DNA from: CAYJRR01 sp964372275 [NCBI: uncultured bacterium] | Lineage (GTDB): Bacteria > CAYJRR01 | Direction of reading: 5' to 3' | Length of the DNA: 34,383 nt | Assembly (NCBI GenBank): GCA_964372275.1 | Contig: CAYJRR010000007.1 | Coordinates: 35,862 to 70,244, forward strand | In this document: one piece after another, positions 16,691 through 24,034 of the stretch | How the letters are laid out: each line of letters opens with the position of its first letter | Position numbering within the stretch: the stretch's first letter is position 1 | Notes under the pieces: generated by a model | What the model was told of the DNA's origin: nothing | The model's database searches: none | What the model saw: the letters and a program-made list of their open reading frames with translations, nothing else | Position numbers and translations under genes: made by a program

Positions 16691-17239
16691 GTGAACAAGA
16701 TCCGATTCGCCTTCGTGGCCTTCCTCTCCAGCTTCGCGCTCGTCGTCGCCTGCGGCGGCGTCGACTCCGGCAAGAAGGCGGCGAGCGAGGACGAGGAGGA
16801 GACGACCTCCGACGACGACGACGACCTCGGCGAGGAGGAGGGCGGGGACGACCTTCCGGACGACGACGACGTCCCGCCGCCGGCCGAGCCCGACGACGAG
16901 ATGGCGAACGCCACCCCGCTCACCGGCACCGGCGCCATCACCTTCAGCGGCCAATGCCTCGGCGATGACGACCGCGACTACTTCGCCTTCACCACCGGCG
17001 TCGGACAGATCCAGGCGACGCTCACCTGGACGGAAGGAACCGGCAACGAAGACGTCGATCTCTACATCTTCAACGACGACTACTCGATCGACGGATACGA
17101 CATCGCGATCCCGCCGGGCGACAGCCCCGCGGAGGTGACGACCCAAGCGGCGGCCGCCGGTCCGGTCTTCCTCGAGGTGAGCTGCTACTTCGTCACCACC
17201 CCGAATCTCGCCTACAGCGGAACGCTGACGATCCCCTAG
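16691..17239 (+). CDS. Lipoprotein with acidic linker and PPC-like domain
   Basis: 182 residues. A lipobox (SFALVVACGG; Cys21) is followed by a very acidic linker (EDEEETTSDDDDD, then GEEEGGDD) of about 50 residues and a compact beta domain: QCLGDDDRDYFAFTTG, IQATLTWTEG, EDVDLYIFND. This is the pattern of bacterial pre-peptidase C-terminal (PPC) domains, which often bind calcium or carbohydrate and accompany secreted proteins. The start is a GTG at 16691 behind AAAGGA. The stop codon overlaps that of the convergent TetR gene (both within ctag at 17236-17239). The domain call is reasonably firm; the biological role is unknown. Confidence 0.8.
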   Translation: MNKIRFAFVAFLSSFALVVACGGVDSGKKAASEDEEETTSDDDDDLGEEEGGDDLPDDDDVPPPAEPDDEMANATPLTGTGAITFSGQCLGDDDRDYFAFTTGVGQIQATLTWTEGTGNEDVDLYIFNDDYSIDGYDIAIPPGDSPAEVTTQAAAAGPVFLEVSCYFVTTPNLAYSGTLTIP

Positions 17240-17895
17240 ATCCGCAGGCCGTCGAGCACGAGCGAGATCAGCGCGTCGGGGACGGCGGCCAGATCGCCGA
17301 GGTCGCGGCCGCCCAGCACTTCGAAAAGGAGCTTCTCGACGCTGCCGACGACCGACAGCGCGCTCACGCGCGGATCGATCGGCCGGAGCAGGCGGTGGCG
17401 GTGCGCGACGTGCGTCAGCTCGATCGCCGCATCCGTCACGCGCTCGGCGAGCGCGCAGACCGGCCGGCGATCGCGCGTGGCGGGCGCGCGGGACTCCTGC
17501 AGGTAGAGCCGCACCTCGCCGAGCCTCTGGAAGATCGCGCCGGCGAGCCCCTCCGAAAGCCGGCGGTAGGCGGCGGAGAGGCTCTCCGGGGTCGAGGCCG
17601 CGGCCAGATCGCGCGCGCACGCGGCGAAGTGGCGCTCGACCTCCGCCGAAACGGGCGCGAACAGCGCCTCGACCAGCGCCGCCTTGTCGTCGAAGTAGCG
17701 GTAGAAGCTCCCCTTGGCGATCCCGGCCCGTCGCACGATTTCGTCGATCGTCACCCCTTCGATCCCGCGCTCGAGGAACAACGGGAGCGCGGAGTCGAGC
17801 AGCTTCCGGGTCTGGAGCCGCCGGTTCTCGAATCGGGTGCCACCCGGCGCCCCGGGCCGGGCCGGCCGGCTTGTCTTCTTCGTTGACGTGCGCAT
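17236..17895 (-). CDS. TetR-family transcriptional regulator
   Basis: 219 residues. After a basic N-terminal arm (TSTKKTSRPARPG) comes a standard TetR DNA-binding domain: LLDSALPLFLERGIEGVTID, then EIVRRAGIAKGSFYRYFDDKAALVEA, with the helix-turn-helix at about residues 50-70. The C-terminal ligand domain is all-helical and variable, with no assignable ligand. It is transcribed away from the fatty-acid-hydroxylase gene, only 47 bases apart, and a TGAC-N6-GTCA inverted repeat lies between them. The usual arrangement would be repression of the neighbour and of itself, relieved by a lipid-like ligand; that is inferred from the layout. Confidence 0.92.
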   Translation of the reverse strand: MRTSTKKTSRPARPGAPGGTRFENRRLQTRKLLDSALPLFLERGIEGVTIDEIVRRAGIAKGSFYRYFDDKAALVEALFAPVSAEVERHFAACARDLAAASTPESLSAAYRRLSEGLAGAIFQRLGEVRLYLQESRAPATRDRRPVCALAERVTDAAIELTHVAHRHRLLRPIDPRVSALSVVGSVEKLLFEVLGGRDLGDLAAVPDALISLVLDGLRI

Positions 17896-17904
17896 CGAAA
17901 TATG

Positions 17905-17918
17905 TGACTACTTGGTCA
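17905..17918. promoter_or_regulatory. Candidate TetR operator
   Basis: tgactacttggtca: TGAC and GTCA half-sites separated by six bases; tgacta and its mirrored partner tgacca match at five of six positions. It lies in the 47-base gap between the two divergent starts, where a repressor would block both promoters. No experiment supports it. Confidence 0.5.
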
Positions 17919-17942
17919 TCATTTTGCCCGGAGCGTGCCGCC

Positions 17943-18533
17943 GTGTCGATGGCCTCTCAACTGCTGATCCACTTCCCGATCGGGCTCCTCTCGTCCAACG
18001 CCGCCGAGTGGGTGATCCACAAGTACGTCCTCCACGGATGGGGGAAGCGCCGGAGCAGTTTCTGGAGCTTCCATTGGTACGAACATCACCACAACGCGCG
18101 CCGGTTCCAGATGAGCGACCCCGCCTACCAGAGCCACAGTCTGCTCCGGTGGAACTCCCGAACCAAGGAGGCGGTGGCGTTGCTCCTCCCGGCGGTCTTG
18201 ATGATCCTCCTCTTTCCGCGGCACCCCGGCTTTGCCGCCGGAGGGATGGTGAGCATCGTCGCCTACTACGTCTGCCACCGTCGATCGCACGCCCATCCCG
18301 ACTGGGGCCGGCGGCGCCTGCCGTGGCACGTCGACCATCATCTCGGTCCGAACCAGGACGCGAACTGGTGCGTCACCTTTCCGCTGTTCGATTGGATCCT
18401 CGGCACGCGCGAACCGTACGTCGGCACCGAGCGTGAACGCGCCGACCTCGAACGCCGGGACCGCCGGGAGCGGGTCGAGCGTGACGTGCGGCCCGGTCAC
18501 GGTGTGCGGATCGTGACCTCACCGATCCAATAG
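17943..18533 (+). CDS. Fatty acid hydroxylase/sterol desaturase superfamily membrane protein
   Basis: 196 residues. The di-iron histidine clusters of the superfamily are present: EWVIHKYVLHG, SFHWYEHHHNARR, CHRRSHAHPDWG and WHVDHHLGPNQDANWCVTFPLFDWILGT. Hydrophobic segments (LLIHFPIGLL, VALLLPAVLMILLF, AAGGMVSIVAYYV) fit an inner-membrane enzyme that uses oxygen to hydroxylate or desaturate a lipid or carotenoid. The substrate cannot be decided. Start taken as GTG 17943, nine bases after GGAG; an ATG at 17949 is the alternative. The C-terminus is a charged tail (ERERADLERRDRRERVERD). It is probably controlled by the divergent TetR protein. Confidence 0.87.
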   Translation: MSMASQLLIHFPIGLLSSNAAEWVIHKYVLHGWGKRRSSFWSFHWYEHHHNARRFQMSDPAYQSHSLLRWNSRTKEAVALLLPAVLMILLFPRHPGFAAGGMVSIVAYYVCHRRSHAHPDWGRRRLPWHVDHHLGPNQDANWCVTFPLFDWILGTREPYVGTERERADLERRDRRERVERDVRPGHGVRIVTSPIQ

Positions 18534-18551
18534 TGGCCCACAGAGGGCGAT

Positions 18552-18576
18552 CAGTGCGCCACGAGTCACTGTTTTT
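18552..18576 (+). terminator. Possible intrinsic terminator after the hydroxylase gene
   Basis: A five-base stem cagtg/cactg (18552-18556, 18567-18571) with a ten-base loop, followed directly by five T. It lies 18 bases after the hydroxylase stop codon. The stem is short, so its strength is uncertain. The DNA from here to about 18612 is AT-rich and may also hold the promoter of the next gene. Confidence 0.45.
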
Positions 18577-18677
18577 GTAGATAACTTCCGATTCAAATTA
18601 GCTGCGAACAGATGGCGCGCCTCGTGGCAAAATGGGCGAAGCGTTTCGTACGTGCGCGCTCGAGGGGGGGGCGAACC

Positions 18678-19721
18678 ATGACCGGACGGCGGACACGTTG
18701 TGGCATCGGGGCGTTCGTGGCGGTTCTCGGGATCGGATGCGACGAGCCCCAAGACGATGCGGAGGTGGAGGCCGACGCCGTGGAGTTCGCCGGTTCTGCG
18801 TCCGTCGTCTCCGGGGCGGCGTTTTCCGGCTCCTACAAGATGTACTGCGTCACGTTCGCCGATCCGCCGGCCGCCATGTTCGACGACCTCGGCGAGGACG
18901 GCTCCTTCTCGCTCGAGGTTCCGAGCAACACGTCGTTCGGTTGCTTCATCAACGACGAGAACAACGTCCCGGCCTGCGTGATCCGGGTCGTCGACGACAC
19001 CTCGACCGGCCTGTCCGGCGAATCGGCCCAGGCCAACACCATCAGCCTGTCGGGCGATGTCGAACTGGAGAGCGAAATCCAGTGCGATCCGGCGAGCGGC
19101 GTGGCGACGATCCCGCTGTCGGAGCTGCAGTCGTCGATGGGGGAGACGACGGAGTTCGATCTCTCCGCGGTGCACGACCGGACGTTCGAAATGGACTGCC
19201 TCCAGGCGACCGGGTTCGACCAGGAGGGGGACCTCTGTGCGATGATCGACGAAACCGGCAACCCGGTCTTCTTCCGGATACTCGAAGGAACCTACGACGG
19301 AGATCCGGTGACGGCGATGGGAGTGTGGGGGGCAGAGACCGACTTCACCGGATGCGATTCGATCGACGTCGACCCTGTCCGGATGGGTCTCGCCGGGGAT
19401 CTCGTTCTTTCGCAGGGGAACGAAGGTACCTGGACCTTCGACGACACCTGCCCCCAAGGCTACGCCGACGAGTCGAGCCGCCTACGTCCGATGGGGCTGT
19501 ACGCCCTCGAGTTGCTGACCAACGTCGGTGGGATGTGGAACATGACCGACACCTACTCCGGCGACTACGAATCGTGCAGCTGGCGCCAGACGATGTCGGT
19601 CGCGTTCGGCCCCGGTGACGACCGGTTCGCGATGATCGGCAACTTCCAGCTCGAGTTCGTCGACACCTGCTCGGACATGAACATGTCCGGGTCGGTCGTG
19701 ATCGGTTTCTACGAGCCCTGA
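18678..19721 (+). CDS. Hypothetical lipoprotein
   Basis: 347 residues, not recognised. The signal peptide ends in a lipobox (AFVAVLGIGCDE; Cys21). The mature part starts acidic (DDAEVEADAVEFAG) and is beta-rich with regularly spaced cysteines (MYCVTF, GCFINDE, PACVIRV, IQCDP, MDCLQ, DLCAM), suggesting several disulphides. An early GAAFSGSYKMYCVTFADPPA stretch looks like a carboxypeptidase-regulatory-type fold. The ATG at 18678 follows a G-rich site and begins directly before the signal peptide; in-frame starts upstream are less likely. No catalytic motif is seen. Monocistronic, with an AT-rich upstream region. Confidence 0.78.
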   Translation: MTGRRTRCGIGAFVAVLGIGCDEPQDDAEVEADAVEFAGSASVVSGAAFSGSYKMYCVTFADPPAAMFDDLGEDGSFSLEVPSNTSFGCFINDENNVPACVIRVVDDTSTGLSGESAQANTISLSGDVELESEIQCDPASGVATIPLSELQSSMGETTEFDLSAVHDRTFEMDCLQATGFDQEGDLCAMIDETGNPVFFRILEGTYDGDPVTAMGVWGAETDFTGCDSIDVDPVRMGLAGDLVLSQGNEGTWTFDDTCPQGYADESSRLRPMGLYALELLTNVGGMWNMTDTYSGDYESCSWRQTMSVAFGPGDDRFAMIGNFQLEFVDTCSDMNMSGSVVIGFYEP

Positions 19722-19796
19722 AATCCGTACGGGGGATCGCCCGCGGAGGCTCGACCTCGACCGGTCGCCGTGTTACAGGCGGCCGGAAGAGGCCGC

Positions 19797-21131
19797 ATGG
19801 CGCAGGATTCGATCACCACCCTCGAGCCCGGTCTCACGCTGCAGGAGCTGCGTGAGATCTGGTCGATCCTCGACGTCGAGGAGCGCGCGCACGGCCTGTC
19901 GCTGCTGCCGCGCCCCGACGCCGAGGAGCTGTTCCTCGAGCTGGGTGCGGCGGAGCAGGCGGCCCTGCTGCGCATCTGGTCGCCGGTGGAGCGGCGGTCG
20001 TGGATCCGGCTTCTTCCCCCGGACGACGTCGCCGACGTCCTGCAGGAGGTTCCCCCCGAGGAGCGCGCGCCGCTGCTCGGACTGCTCGACGTTCCCACCC
20101 GCAACGAGGTCGCAGGCCTGTTCGCCTACGTGGAGGACCAGGCCGGCGGCCTGATGAGCACCCGCTTCGCGCGGGTGCGGCCCGACGTGACGGTCGACGA
20201 GGCGATCGCCTACCTGCGGAAACAGGCGCGGGAACGGCCGGAAACGGTCTACTACGCCTACGTCCTGGACGAGGCGCAGCGGCTGCTCGGCGTCGTCTCC
20301 CTTTCCGACCTGTTCAACGCCGCGGGGGACAAGCGGGTTCGCGAGGTCATGACGACCGAGGTGGAGACCGTCTCCGAAGGGGAGGACCAGGAGGAGGTCG
20401 CGCGGCGCTTCGCCCGCACCGACCTGATCGCCATCCCCGTGGTGGACGGCGAACGGCGCGTGAAGGGGATCGTCACCATCGACGACGTCGTCGACGTCGT
20501 GCAGGAGGAGGCGACGGAGGACGTCCACAAGTTCGGCGGCATGGAATCGCTGGAGGAGCCGTACCTCCGGTCGTCGTTCCTCCCGATGATCCGCAAGCGC
20601 GGGGGCTGGCTGGCGGCGCTGCTCCTCGGCGAGATGCTGACCACCACGGTGATGGCGCGATTCGAGGACGAGATCGCGAAGGCGGTGGTGCTGGCGATGT
20701 TCGTGCCGCTGATCATCAGCAGCGGCGGGAACTCCGGCTCGCAGGCCTCGACGCTGGTGATCCGCGCCATGGCGCTGGCCGAGGTGCGGCTGCGCGACTG
20801 GTGGCGCGTGGTGCGGCGGGAGATCGCGTCGGGGCTGGTGCTCGGCACACTTCTCGGCACGCTCGGCTTCCTGCGGGTCGTCGTCTGGCAGTCGATCTCC
20901 CCCATCTACGGCGAGCACTACCTCGGCGTGGCAATCACCGTCTTCGTCAGCCTGGTGGGCGTGGTGACGATCGGAACGATCTCCGGCTCGATGCTCCCCT
21001 TCGTGCTCAAGCGCCTCGGCTTCGACCCCGCGAGCGCCTCCGCCCCGTTCGTCGCCACGCTGGTCGACGTCTCCGGGCTCGTCATCTACTTCACCGTCGC
21101 CTCCGCGATCCTGGCCGGTAGCCTCCTGTGA
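19797..21131 (+). CDS. mgtE: Magnesium transporter MgtE
   Basis: 444 residues, normal for the family. The order is an N-terminal helical MgtE_N domain (LLPRPDAEELFLELG; RLLPPDDVADVLQEVP), two CBS domains (MSTRFARVRPDVTVDEA; VREVMTTEVETVSEGEDQEE and KGIVTIDDVVDVV), and five membrane helices with the pore signatures SGGNSGSQASTLVIRAMA and ASAPFVATLVDVSGLVIYF. MgtE is a dimeric inner-membrane Mg2+ channel closed by Mg2+ binding to the cytosolic domains. The ATG at 19797 follows AGAGG. No magnesium riboswitch is visible in the 75-base leader. The stop codon overlaps the GTG start of the next gene. Confidence 0.96.
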   Translation: MAQDSITTLEPGLTLQELREIWSILDVEERAHGLSLLPRPDAEELFLELGAAEQAALLRIWSPVERRSWIRLLPPDDVADVLQEVPPEERAPLLGLLDVPTRNEVAGLFAYVEDQAGGLMSTRFARVRPDVTVDEAIAYLRKQARERPETVYYAYVLDEAQRLLGVVSLSDLFNAAGDKRVREVMTTEVETVSEGEDQEEVARRFARTDLIAIPVVDGERRVKGIVTIDDVVDVVQEEATEDVHKFGGMESLEEPYLRSSFLPMIRKRGGWLAALLLGEMLTTTVMARFEDEIAKAVVLAMFVPLIISSGGNSGSQASTLVIRAMALAEVRLRDWWRVVRREIASGLVLGTLLGTLGFLRVVVWQSISPIYGEHYLGVAITVFVSLVGVVTIGTISGSMLPFVLKRLGFDPASASAPFVATLVDVSGLVIYFTVASAILAGSLL

Positions 21132-24034
21132 ACGCCCGCCGCCTCATCGCGGGAACGGTCGTCGTCGCCGGCTGCCTTCCGACCCGGGACAATCCGAACG
21201 ACACCCAGAACCGCCCGGCGGCGGTGCTGCGCGTCGTCGATCACACCGAGTCGATCGATCCGGCGACGGGTATCGCCAACTGCTCCGACGACTTCGGCGC
21301 CGCCGTCGAGTATCCCGACTTCGGCGTCGCGTCGCGCGGCCGGTGCCTCGCCTTCGACGCGCGCGGCTCGACCGATCCGAACGGGGAGGCACTCCGTTTC
21401 CGCTACGAGGCGGCCGGAGTCGAGCTCGCCACGTCGGACGATCCGGTGTTGCTGATCGACGGGACGACACGCCGCGCGATGCCGACCGGCGTCCCGATCC
21501 CGTTTTCGGTCGCGGCGATCGATCCGCACGGCGTCGAGGATGTCGCCACCGCGACGGCGACACTCCTCAACGGACGTCCGGTGGTCTTGGCCGAGCCTGC
21601 CTACTACCTTCCGCTTGGAGGCTACGCGTGGTCCCCGGCGGCGGACCACTTGCACCCGTTCCGCGTGCCGTTCGCCTACGATCCCGACGGCGATCCGCTC
21701 GACGTCTGCTGGACCTTTCCCGACGAATCCGAGCCGATCTGCCGGCGCGATCCGCTCGATCCCGACTTCACCCGCGCCCTCCCGTCGGATCTGGAGCGAC
21801 GGTACGTCGCCGAGGTCTACGTCACCGACAGCGCCACCCGATCGAGCCCCGCCACGGCCGAGGTGCGAGTCGGTCACGGACCGGTCTGGTCGTTCTCCTA
21901 CGCCGACGGGCTCGTCGAGCACCTGGACGGACTCGACCGTACGGTCGTCTTTCCGACCGGCGCCGACGCGACGAGCCACCTTCCGCCGGAGGCGGCGGCG
22001 ATGTTCGGACCGGCGTCGAACCGGCGGATCGTCGCGGCCGTCCGCAGCGTCTACGGCTTCCCGGAGGCGGTCTTCGGCGGCCTGCGGGTCGCCGTCTCGA
22101 ACGCCGACGGATCCTCGCAGGCGGTCGCCCCCGCCTCGCAAGCCGCGGAATGGTTCTGGGCCCCCGGCGCGAGCGGCATGGCGCTCGCCGGGAACGAGGA
22201 CGGGGACCGCGTCTGGGCGGTCGGATCGCGTCCCGGCGACGGCGACTACTCGCTCACCGTGTTCCAGGACGCCGGGCAGAGCCTGGCCGAGATTCGCCAC
22301 GAGGTGCTGCCGATGACGGAGGGGGGCGCGCTGGCGTTGCTCCTCGCCGTCGGCGGCGATGGCACCGCCTGGACGACCGCGCTGCTCGGAACCGCGCTGC
22401 ACGCCGTCCCGGAGACCGGCACCCGTTCGGGCATCTTCGATCCCGAGCGCGCCTACACCGCGCTCGCCCGCCGTCCGGGGGACGGCACGGTCTGGGCCGT
22501 CGATGCCGCCAATCCGGAGGGGGGCGATGCATCGACGGCATCGTTGCTCCGTCTCGGAGACGGAGGCGGTCCGCCGACGGAGGTCCTCCCCCTCGATCGC
22601 GCCTACGCCTACGGCCTCGCGTGGGCCAACGAGACCGAAGTCTGGCTCGGCGTCGCCGGCGAGGGGCTCTTCCTGCTGGACGTCGGGCTCCTCGAGGGCG
22701 GGGCGCCGCTGGGGGCCGCGGCGCTCCAGTTCTTCCCGGAGATCGCGGTCGACCATTCGTTCCGACCGGTCGTCGATCCGGTGTCGGGGGACTGCTGGGT
22801 GTCGGGCACCGACGCCGTCGGGAACTCCGTCCACCGCCGCGCCGCGAGAAACGGGTCGTTCGCCGAGATCCCGAACCAGGCCGGCTCGCTCCTGTTCGTC
22901 GACGACGCCGGCGGCCTGTGGTTCGGATTCGACGACGAGACCGATCCCGCCGATCCGGCGCTCGCCTTCGACGTCGTGCGCAGCGGCACGCCGGCGCTCC
23001 AGACCGGCGTCTCGCTGCGCAAGACGTACCTCGGGATCCTGCGGCGCCCGGTCCTCGACCCGGCGACCGGCGGCGTATGGGTGGCGACGAGCTACCCGCC
23101 GACGCTGCTGCTCCTCTCCGCCGACGGGCGCGCGCATCGCATCGTCAACGCCGCGTCGGACGGCGACGACGCGGTTCCGCTCGGGATGCTCGGGACGCTC
23201 GCCCTCACCCCCGATGGCCGTTGGATGTGGGCCTTCGAAGAGAGCGATTCCGGCCCGCTGCGGATCGTCCGGTTCGACCTGTCGGTCGACCCTCCGGCGT
23301 TCGACGAGGTTTTCGGCGATGCGGCGCTGATGACGGAGTTCGACAACAACCGCGTTCTCCTGCCGTCACGACCGGTCGCGACGGCGGGCGATTTCGCCTG
23401 GGTCGTCCGCGGGTACGGAACGTCCGGATTCGTCGCCGCCACGCTCGATGCCGGCGGGACGCTGACCGACCGCTTCACCGTCCCGCCGACCGAGCACGAA
23501 GGGGTCGGCGTCACCTACTTCGCGCCGGGGGCCGCACTCGACCCGGTGACCAACGACCTCTGCTTCGTCACCGTCTCGAACACCAGCGGCGGCGCGGTCG
23601 TGCGACGCCTCTCGCCGGCCGGCGCCGTCGCGGAGCTCGGACAGGTCCCGATCGGCGGTCTCTTCGGGACGCCGCAGCTGGGCGAACTGCACGCCGCGAC
23701 CTCGTTCGACGCGGACGGCGGATCGCTCTGCTGGGTCGTCCATTCGTTCTCGGGTCCGAACGTCGGCACCCGCGCCGTGGTCTCCGCCCTCCGCCCCGAC
23801 GGGGAGGTCGCGCACACCTTCGTGCAGGACGATGTCCAGATCAAACGGGTCCGCCCCCTGGGCGAGGATCGGATGTGGATCCTGCGCGTGCCGCTGGACG
23901 GCGGACCGGACGACTCGCTCAGCCAGAAGGTGCGCGTCGACTTCGAGAACGGCGTCCTCACCTCCAGCGGAACGATCGTCCTCGCCCCCAGCGGCGATGA
24001 ATCGTTCGACCTTCTCGTCCCGGTCGGGAACTAG
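21128..24034 (+). CDS. Large hypothetical lipoprotein with predicted beta-propeller
   Basis: 968 residues. A short signal peptide ends in a lipobox (GTVVVAGCLP; Cys16). A PKD/cadherin-like segment follows (CLAFDARGSTDPNGEALRF; YDPDGDPLDVCWTF). From about residue 260 to the end, repeated blocks of the kind DGTVWAVDAANP, GGVWVATSYPP, DGRWMWAFEE and DDAGGLWFGFDD suggest a seven- or eight-bladed propeller of the Vgb/NHL type. The start is the GTG at 21128, overlapping the mgtE TGA (GTGA), so it is probably translated from the mgtE message. It ends at ctag shared with the convergent cytochrome gene. No catalytic residues were recognised; why it is coupled to a magnesium channel is unclear. Confidence 0.8.
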   Translation: MNARRLIAGTVVVAGCLPTRDNPNDTQNRPAAVLRVVDHTESIDPATGIANCSDDFGAAVEYPDFGVASRGRCLAFDARGSTDPNGEALRFRYEAAGVELATSDDPVLLIDGTTRRAMPTGVPIPFSVAAIDPHGVEDVATATATLLNGRPVVLAEPAYYLPLGGYAWSPAADHLHPFRVPFAYDPDGDPLDVCWTFPDESEPICRRDPLDPDFTRALPSDLERRYVAEVYVTDSATRSSPATAEVRVGHGPVWSFSYADGLVEHLDGLDRTVVFPTGADATSHLPPEAAAMFGPASNRRIVAAVRSVYGFPEAVFGGLRVAVSNADGSSQAVAPASQAAEWFWAPGASGMALAGNEDGDRVWAVGSRPGDGDYSLTVFQDAGQSLAEIRHEVLPMTEGGALALLLAVGGDGTAWTTALLGTALHAVPETGTRSGIFDPERAYTALARRPGDGTVWAVDAANPEGGDASTASLLRLGDGGGPPTEVLPLDRAYAYGLAWANETEVWLGVAGEGLFLLDVGLLEGGAPLGAAALQFFPEIAVDHSFRPVVDPVSGDCWVSGTDAVGNSVHRRAARNGSFAEIPNQAGSLLFVDDAGGLWFGFDDETDPADPALAFDVVRSGTPALQTGVSLRKTYLGILRRPVLDPATGGVWVATSYPPTLLLLSADGRAHRIVNAASDGDDAVPLGMLGTLALTPDGRWMWAFEESDSGPLRIVRFDLSVDPPAFDEVFGDAALMTEFDNNRVLLPSRPVATAGDFAWVVRGYGTSGFVAATLDAGGTLTDRFTVPPTEHEGVGVTYFAPGAALDPVTNDLCFVTVSNTSGGAVVRRLSPAGAVAELGQVPIGGLFGTPQLGELHAATSFDADGGSLCWVVHSFSGPNVGTRAVVSALRPDGEVAHTFVQDDVQIKRVRPLGEDRMWILRVPLDGGPDDSLSQKVRVDFENGVLTSSGTIVLAPSGDESFDLLVPVGN

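Noticed and set aside
19722-19796. Magnesium riboswitch upstream of mgtE
   Set aside because: The leader is only 75 bases with no recognisable M-box or ykkC-like structure.
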